35,832 nt of DNA, from contig JAAFKI010000196.1 of the NCBI GenBank assembly GCA_021399345.1, positions 1 through 35,832 on the forward strand. The letters are read 5' to 3'. Position numbers and translations under genes: made by a program. The notes beneath the pieces were generated by a model. It was not told where the DNA came from and ran no database searches. It saw nothing but the letters and a program-made list of their open reading frames with translations. This DNA is from Candidatus Heimdallarchaeota archaeon. Lineage in GTDB: Archaea; Asgardarchaeota; Heimdallarchaeia; Heimdallarchaeales; Heimdallarchaeaceae. Positions 30,578 to 35,832 of the stretch are shown here, in pieces. Numbering within the stretch: position 1 is the first letter of the stretch; every line of letters starts with the position of its first letter.

Positions 30578-32623
30578 TCATGGTCTATGACCCTTAATAC
30601 CAAAAAGGTTTCGTACAACAGAGTCCAGTTCGTAAAATTCAGTTTCACTTATGTCTCCTTTGTATTTATCACTAGAAAGACCTTTTATAGAGAGATTTTC
30701 AACCAGACGATGCATCTTCCTTCTTATCATGAAACTATCTCGCAAGGCTATTACTACAACTGAAAACACATTCGAATAGAACTCAATAAGGAGTTTATAT
30801 TGCCCGTGATCAATTGACATAACTTGTTGTTTTTGTTCTACAAATAATTCATTCATCAGATGTCGTATCGCACTTACGAACCCTCCAAAAAGAAGATCAT
30901 CACTAACACTCACATCTTCAGAGAGGTAAGAGCGTATAGGTATGCCACTGGAATGAAGAATTAATACTGCAATAGGTTTTTCTTCTTTAGGTGCAGCTAG
31001 TTTCTTGGATTCTTTTCTTAATATCTTTGATATGAGTTGAATATCGCCAAGAAAATCAATCACTCCCTCATCAATTATTTTAGCTACCTCACTTTCTATA
31101 GCGTTTTTCACTTGGTCTATTCTTTGTTTATAATCATCTATTAGCTGTGGAGTATATGTTCTGGCAAACTCTTCTCCTGTTTTAAGTAAGAATAGAGCTG
31201 TTTCAAAATCTAAAAGCACAATTTTTATTTTGGCTCTAATATGATAGATTAGTGAGAGAGATTCATATTTGGCTTTCTCTTCTAGATACGTAATAATATC
31301 TTCTAAACATTTATCTGCTTCAATTAACTCTTCAAGATTTGTTGTAATTGTATACTTCTTAAGGAAAACTATAGACAATAATACAAGTGTTTTGGAGCTC
31401 AGAATTTCATTTCCTAATTCATCGGCCAGAAGCATTGCCTTTTGAAGGAAATCTTGAGAATTACCATAATTGTTTTTCTTATATTCAAGAAAACCCAGTA
31501 AAAACCAGTAGTTTGATTTTTGAGTAGGGGTTAATTCTCTTTTTTTGAGTTTTTCTAGTTTAAGAAGAATAGATCCACTTTCTTTGACTTCATCTAAGTA
31601 TAATAAAATCTCAACATATTTCATCTCCATAGCTAAGTCTTGGAAACCTTTGTTCTGGATGATATCTAGTACCTTTTCCATTTCTTCTTTAGCTTTAACA
31701 AATTCTTCCTGTAAGAAATACACTTCCGCATAATTAGAATATAAAATGAACATAGATCGAAAATCACCAATCCAACTATTGATAATCTTCTTACTTTTAT
31801 CATAATAAAAAATTGCTTCAGAAAGGTGCCCCATTTGTCTATAAACATTTCCGATACTTTCAGTAATATGTCCTAATAATCTATCTATCTTGATTTCTTT
31901 AGCAATTGCTTCTCCTTTAAGAAAAAATTGATGAGCAAGCTGAAAATTCCCTCTTTCTAACTCTATATTACCAATTGAATTATAGGTTTGTGCCGAGCTT
32001 ATTCGGTCATTCAAGGCTCTATTGATGTTCAAAGATTCCTTAGTTTTATCTCTAGCAAGCGAAAGTATGTAAGTTGACTGAAGGTAAATTGCATCCAATT
32101 CGAGCATATAAATTTGAATGAGTTTGAATATCTCTCTAGATTCTTGCATATTTTCTGCGTCAGCAAAACCATAGAAATTGTAGCAATTTTCTCTATTCTC
32201 TTTATAAATCTGATAATCTTGAACTAAATATGCTTTTATGGCCTGTATGTAATAAATGAACGCATAAAAAATTGATTTTTCCAATTCCTGTTTAATTGTT
32301 TCAAGAATTTTCGTAAATTCCTCAGAATTACCTTCATACATCAAACAAATCGAATACCAGAGCCCTAATCCTGCATTGGGATTATTTGAGTATAACTCCT
32401 TTACTTTTCCATATTTTCCTCTATGAAATAATATCCTACCAATGAGAAATGAGAAAGCATTTGAAATTTCTAAAAACTTGCTGAATTGCGAAACTAATAC
32501 TTCCTCTATTTCATCCAATTTGGACGTTTGAGAGAGATTTTCGTTGGTAAGTAAATAATTTCTCTCTTCCTCAGATAACAATAAGTATACAGACAATATT
32601 TCTGGAGGAAGATTTTCAATCAT
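30578..32623 (-). CDS. TPR protein with C-terminal longin-like domain (copy C)
   Basis: The 681-residue protein starts MIENLPPEILSVYLLLSEEE, like copy B. TPR units run from about 55 to 500 (for example SIGNIELERGNFQLAHQFFL and TESIGNVYRQMGHLSEAIFY). The longin-like domain is at about 550-655: AVLILHSSGIPIRSYLSEDV, DDLLFGGFVSAIRHLMNELF, YKLLIEFYSNVFSVVVIALR and DSFMIRRKMHRLVENL. The segments GIP-RSY, LLFGGF-AIR and DSF-RRK-H-L are shared with copy B. A TATA-like CTTTTTAATA stretch near 32654-32645 predicts a leaderless start. It is divergent from the methyltransferase at 32751, with 127 bases between them holding both promoters. Confidence 0.78.
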   Translation of the reverse strand: MIENLPPEILSVYLLLSEEERNYLLTNENLSQTSKLDEIEEVLVSQFSKFLEISNAFSFLIGRILFHRGKYGKVKELYSNNPNAGLGLWYSICLMYEGNSEEFTKILETIKQELEKSIFYAFIYYIQAIKAYLVQDYQIYKENRENCYNFYGFADAENMQESREIFKLIQIYMLELDAIYLQSTYILSLARDKTKESLNINRALNDRISSAQTYNSIGNIELERGNFQLAHQFFLKGEAIAKEIKIDRLLGHITESIGNVYRQMGHLSEAIFYYDKSKKIINSWIGDFRSMFILYSNYAEVYFLQEEFVKAKEEMEKVLDIIQNKGFQDLAMEMKYVEILLYLDEVKESGSILLKLEKLKKRELTPTQKSNYWFLLGFLEYKKNNYGNSQDFLQKAMLLADELGNEILSSKTLVLLSIVFLKKYTITTNLEELIEADKCLEDIITYLEEKAKYESLSLIYHIRAKIKIVLLDFETALFLLKTGEEFARTYTPQLIDDYKQRIDQVKNAIESEVAKIIDEGVIDFLGDIQLISKILRKESKKLAAPKEEKPIAVLILHSSGIPIRSYLSEDVSVSDDLLFGGFVSAIRHLMNELFVEQKQQVMSIDHGQYKLLIEFYSNVFSVVVIALRDSFMIRRKMHRLVENLSIKGLSSDKYKGDISETEFYELDSVVRNLFGIKGHRP

Positions 32624-32750
32624 TGGTTTAACGACTGATTTAACTATTAAAAAGTTTGATGAAAGCGCGGTTCAATTGAAAGAAAAATTAATAGTTCAGT
32701 TAATGTTTTAAGAATTAACACATATTTAAAATTGTACGAATGGAGATTTC

Positions 32751-34760
32751 ATGCATACTGAAGAGTCAACAAATATCTTGGAAACATATGTAAACCATTT
32801 ACAAAATATAGGTTTAAATCATCAGGAGAGCTATTCTCTGGTTTTAAAATTCTGGGTAATGGTCAATAACAAATTTATCAAGATTATAGAAAATAACAAG
32901 ACTATTTCATTATTGAATATTTATTCATCTAACAATTTCCATTTATCTGATTTTGTACCTCTCTTTGAATTTTACAAAGTTTCTAAGGTTTTGCTTAAAA
33001 AAGAATTAGTTGAAGATTTGTGTGGTTTCTTAGCAAATAAAGACATTGGGTTCTTACTCTCGACTATTAAGGATTTAAAATCTAGAAAAGCAATAGGACA
33101 ATATTTTACAAATCCTGAGATGATAAATCAGGTTTATCAAAATATAACAAACAACTCAAGATCACAGAGGAAATTTTCGGTAATGGATTTTTCTGCGGGA
33201 TTAGGCTATTTCTTAAAACCATTTCTAGAAGATAATTGTAATATTTATGGTGTTGAATTAGATCCACTAGTTTACGAATTAATGTTGTTTAGTTTTCTTT
33301 TTCACCCTACACTTACAAACAATGTTAAAACTAGATTAGTGTTAACTGTTAAGCAAGGAGATTCTCTAATTGGTTTCAAAGAGAAGACTATTGATGAAAT
33401 TTTTTCAAAATCTATTCTGAAAACAAATTTCCTTGAATTCATTTCTCTTAGAAACAAGATACTTACGATAGATAGAGAAATTGATCTTAATGATCTAAAG
33501 GAGTATTATGAAAGAAGAAACTTATTTGCTGAAAAAGCTAAAAACTTCAGAAGTTTCAACTGGGTGATAGATTTTCCTGAATTATTTTTTGATCAAAAAG
33601 GCAATTTGTTAGAAGAAATTGGTGTAGATTATGTTGTCGGCAATCCACCATGGGTATATTATAAGGATGTAGATGAAAAACATTATAAGAAAAATATTTT
33701 TGATCCTCGGATTTCGGATTTTCTAAGAGGTAAATACAACTTTTCCCTTCCTTTCGTGATTTTAGCTCATATTGTATCAAAAGAAAAAGGTAGTTTAGTA
33801 GTTCCTCAAGGGATTTTGACTGAAACATATGCTAAAGAGTGGAGGAAGGAGATTTTCACTAAAAGAGCCATTTCTGAAATAATCCTGTGCAAAAAAGATT
33901 GGTTTGAAGAGGTTGTTAATGAATTTAGTATCATTTTCTGGGACAAGAGAAGCAAGTTCTCTGAAATAAAGCTAAAAAATGAAATCACTGCTTCAGAATT
34001 TACAATTCCTTATGATTCAATAAACCAGGACTTGAATCTATTAAGATTACTTCCACCAGATATTTTGTCATTCCTTAATAAGATAGAAGCAGAATCACCG
34101 ATTCTTTCAGACTTCATTTCAATTAGACGAGGATTAACTCTAAGCAAAGAATATCAAAACTATTATAAGAGTAAGGAAATTAAGACAGAGGCATCAGATC
34201 AAGTAAAAAAAATACTTAGGAGTAATTCTTTCTTAAAAAATAAGGAGAATGGAGTATTCAATTTTCAGCTCTCTCATTCTGGGGAAACTTTTGTTTATGA
34301 CAAGAAATTATTAGGGGCACCTGGATCAGAACAGCTCTTTGAACAACCAAAAATAATTCGTCGAAATAGAGGAAAATTGTGGTATATAGGACTGGATTTG
34401 AATGGAGATTATTATGTCAATGACATTTTTGATATCATGTATTCTAAAAATAAGCAGATTTCAACTAAAATCATTTATGGTTATCTTTGTTCATCCTTTA
34501 TTCAACTGATTGCAGAAAGCCTCTTAGTTAGAGATATTACTTCGAATGTTGTAAGGCAGTTTCCTTTTCCAATGTTTAATTCCGAACAACTAAACAAAAT
34601 AGAGGAAAGTGTTGATAAATGGTTACTTTCTCAAAGTACGGAAAATGATTTTTCAAAAATGAGAAAGGAAGTAGATGAGATTGTTTTTGATTATTGGAGA
34701 TTTCCAGTTGAAATTAGAAAGTATATTATAAAAAATACTAATCTTCGTTGGAGAGAGTAG
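32751..34760 (+). CDS. N6-adenine DNA methyltransferase, Eco57I-type, without nuclease domain (second copy type)
   Basis: This 669-residue protein has GQYFTN (116-121), AdoMet motif I as DFSAGLGY (146-153), GVELDP (167-172) as motif II, and VGNPPW (296-301) as catalytic motif IV; NPPW rather than NPPY is an accepted variant. FNWVIDFPELFF (269-280) is typical of Eco57I/type IIG enzymes. Residues about 430-650 should be the target-recognition domain (ISIRRGLTLSKEYQNYYKSK; IIRRNRGKLWYIGLDL). The N-terminal 110 residues are helical and contain no PD-(D/E)XK motif, so no restriction activity is expected. It shares little sequence with the methylase at 4292 outside the motifs, so each should methylate a different site. 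An ATTTAAAA box near 32724 suggests a leaderless transcript. Confidence 0.83.
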   Translation: MHTEESTNILETYVNHLQNIGLNHQESYSLVLKFWVMVNNKFIKIIENNKTISLLNIYSSNNFHLSDFVPLFEFYKVSKVLLKKELVEDLCGFLANKDIGFLLSTIKDLKSRKAIGQYFTNPEMINQVYQNITNNSRSQRKFSVMDFSAGLGYFLKPFLEDNCNIYGVELDPLVYELMLFSFLFHPTLTNNVKTRLVLTVKQGDSLIGFKEKTIDEIFSKSILKTNFLEFISLRNKILTIDREIDLNDLKEYYERRNLFAEKAKNFRSFNWVIDFPELFFDQKGNLLEEIGVDYVVGNPPWVYYKDVDEKHYKKNIFDPRISDFLRGKYNFSLPFVILAHIVSKEKGSLVVPQGILTETYAKEWRKEIFTKRAISEIILCKKDWFEEVVNEFSIIFWDKRSKFSEIKLKNEITASEFTIPYDSINQDLNLLRLLPPDILSFLNKIEAESPILSDFISIRRGLTLSKEYQNYYKSKEIKTEASDQVKKILRSNSFLKNKENGVFNFQLSHSGETFVYDKKLLGAPGSEQLFEQPKIIRRNRGKLWYIGLDLNGDYYVNDIFDIMYSKNKQISTKIIYGYLCSSFIQLIAESLLVRDITSNVVRQFPFPMFNSEQLNKIEESVDKWLLSQSTENDFSKMRKEVDEIVFDYWRFPVEIRKYIIKNTNLRWRE

Positions 34761-34806
34761 ATGAAATTATTATATTTTTATACTATTTTGTCTATTAATA
34801 TTGTAG

Positions 34807-35136
34807 ATGAGCTTCACCTACTCTGATTTGAATGTAGTTCTCACACATGAACAAGAAGACAAATTAGATAATGTTCTAACTGATTTAAGTCTTGTTTGTT
34901 CTATATTTGATGAGGAGATAGGACCTATCATAATATACAACGATTCCTTACTTAACAAAGAGGTTTTAGAAAATCTTAACATCAAAGTTTTTACTTTTCT
35001 TATGCAAGGAAACGATTTCGGTCCCAATAATTTTGCTAAGATGAGAGGAATAGTTCAGATTCCTCACTCAGAATATTATACTTCAGCAATAGATATTCTT
35101 GTGAGAAAAGAAGGTATTAATCACTTCTATGAATAG
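34807..35136 (+). CDS. longin-like domain protein, apparently truncated at its 3' end
   Basis: The 109-residue protein begins with a polar stretch, then LSLVCSIFDEEIGPIIIYND, the first two strands of a longin-like domain with the FDE-x-GP signature; a helix (KEVLENLNIKVFTFLMQG) follows, then strands MRGIVQIP and YYTSAIDILVRKEG. It ends HFYE and a TAG at 35134-35136, before the last strand and the long C-terminal helix that the fold needs. The next sequence belongs to a transposon-like element with its tnpB at 35240, so insertion there is the likely cause of the early stop. It follows the methyltransferase by 46 bases on the same strand. A stand-alone longin protein would normally bind a small GTPase or partner. 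Confidence 0.62.
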   Translation: MSFTYSDLNVVLTHEQEDKLDNVLTDLSLVCSIFDEEIGPIIIYNDSLLNKEVLENLNIKVFTFLMQGNDFGPNNFAKMRGIVQIPHSEYYTSAIDILVRKEGINHFYE

Positions 35137-35239
35137 TTTTTGTCATGTAGTCATATTAAGGGTACTATGAATCACTTTGAAAGACACTTACAATCAAATA
35201 TTACGGGAGCTTTTATAGGGAATTCAAGGGAGAAAGTTG
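35137..35239. mobile_element. probable left-end region of an IS200/IS605-type (IS1341-like) element
   Basis: This gap lies between the early stop of the longin-like gene and the tnpB start. It has no TnpA-like coding sequence, so the element would carry tnpB only. No obvious subterminal hairpin or target-site motif could be fixed, and the exact boundary is uncertain. GGGAG at 35228-35232 is the likely ribosome site for tnpB. Confidence 0.35.
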
Positions 35240-35832
35240 ATGACGAAAGTACTGAGAGTAGAATGTATAGAACTTCCTTATCACCAAGCACTGAGTACTC
35301 TTTGTCATCAAGTGAAAAACCTCTATAATCGAGCGAATTTTCTATTGAAACAGTCGTTGAGGAAGAAGAATAAGTTGCTAGTGTACTATGACCTCAACAC
35401 TTTACTTAAGAAAGAAACGAGTTACAAAACCCTTCCTGCACAAACTGCACAACATACACTTAAACTCCTTTGCAGAAATTGGAAGGGATATTTTCGTGCA
35501 CTGAAGGAGTGGAAAAAGAATCCTATGTTGTTCTTCGCTATGCCCCAATCACCTAACTACAAAGCGAAGGATGGGGAAGTCGTAGCTATCTTCACCAACC
35601 AGCAAACGAGACTACAAAATGGCTGGCTAGTCCTTCCTAAGAAGGTAAACTTTTACTACAAAACTAGACTGACAACACGTACCACATTGAAAGAAGTAAG
35701 AATTGTCCCTAGACGAGTGGGTTACACTCTCGAACTAGTGTATGAGAAAGTCTTACCTAAACTGCGAAGACGTTTTACCAGGAAAGGTGCGATCGATTTA
35801 GGGTCTATCAACTTTGTAGCCTTTGTGGATAA
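35240..35832 (+). CDS. tnpB: RNA-guided nuclease/transposon protein TnpB (IS605 OrfB), 3' end outside window
   Basis: The frame opens at an ATG at 35240 and stays open to the end of the window (197 codons). The start, LRVECIELPYHQALSTLCHQ, followed by VKNLYNRANFLLKQSLRKKN, is the TnpB recognition-domain beginning. LPAQTAQHTLKLLCRNWKGY and VRIVPRRVGYTLELVYEK are conserved strands, and KGAIDLGSINFVAFVDN (181-197) is the RuvC-I motif with the first catalytic aspartate. The other RuvC acidic residues, the zinc finger and any omega RNA would lie beyond the window. G+C (about 40-47% in sampled lines) is well above the surroundings, consistent with a mobile gene. TnpB is known from related systems to cut DNA guided by an RNA from the element's right end. 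Confidence 0.88.
   Translation, partial: MTKVLRVECIELPYHQALSTLCHQVKNLYNRANFLLKQSLRKKNKLLVYYDLNTLLKKETSYKTLPAQTAQHTLKLLCRNWKGYFRALKEWKKNPMLFFAMPQSPNYKAKDGEVVAIFTNQQTRLQNGWLVLPKKVNFYYKTRLTTRTTLKEVRIVPRRVGYTLELVYEKVLPKLRRRFTRKGAIDLGSINFVAFVD

Noticed and set aside
35140..35328. 62-codon plus-strand frame overlapping the tnpB start
   Set aside because: It overlaps the better-supported tnpB frame, is low in complexity and resembles nothing; it is probably element end sequence.

Overview
The window looks like a chromosomal segment of an AT-rich archaeon (about one third G+C by eye), most likely an Asgard archaeon. Three things point to Archaea. There is a TFIIB-type initiation factor (3023-3964). 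Many genes have a TATA-like box (YTTWWANA) that would start transcription 0-8 nt before the start codon, so leaderless mRNAs are expected. There is also an AbrB-type regulator and a set of TPR proteins ending in longin-like domains, and abundant longin/roadblock-type domains are a known Asgard feature. The lineage call is inference; there is no rRNA or tRNA in the window to confirm it.

Layout. 1-1011 holds the tail of an anchored secreted protein, then the tails of two unrelated genes (an isomerase-like TIM barrel on minus and a flippase on plus) that both lose their 5' parts at the same point near 619-643. 1015-4291 carries a HEAT/TPR protein and a divergent TFB, with an 11-bp inverted repeat upstream. 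4292-6136 is a solitary N6-adenine DNA methyltransferase. 6189-11394 is a sulfur block: PAP phosphatase (cysQ), a fused ATP sulfurylase-APS kinase, a small internally duplicated protein, an AbrB regulator and two convergent TauE/SafE exporters.

11449-22425 is mainly a surface-glycan region: a GT-B transferase overlapping an asparagine-synthetase-like enzyme without the glutaminase cysteine; two tandem FkbM methyltransferases of very low G+C next to possible IS and methyltransferase remnants; another glycosyltransferase; a TagF/TagB-like polyol-phosphate transferase facing an IspD/TarI-like cytidylyltransferase; two tandem paralogous two-helix membrane proteins; and a GT-C-type membrane glycosyltransferase. 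The CDP-polyol cytidylyltransferase plus polyol-phosphate transferase pair suggests a teichoic-acid-like phosphopolyol polymer in an archaeon. The PAPS-making block next door could feed glycan sulfation, though no sulfotransferase or PAPS reductase is seen here.

22494-26359 has an MFS transporter fused to a PhoU/DUF47-like domain and a membrane-anchored secreted metzincin-type protease. 26372-35136 has three consecutive minus-strand TPR proteins, each ending in a longin-like domain, then a second solitary Eco57I-type methyltransferase and a stand-alone longin-like protein that appears cut short by the element beginning after it. The window ends inside a tnpB gene of an IS200/IS605 (IS1341-like) element, richer in G+C than its host.

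The best candidates for something undescribed are the TPR-longin trio with its flanking genes, the archaeal teichoic-acid-like pair, the MFS-PhoU fusion and the duplicated mini-domain protein at 8735-9133.
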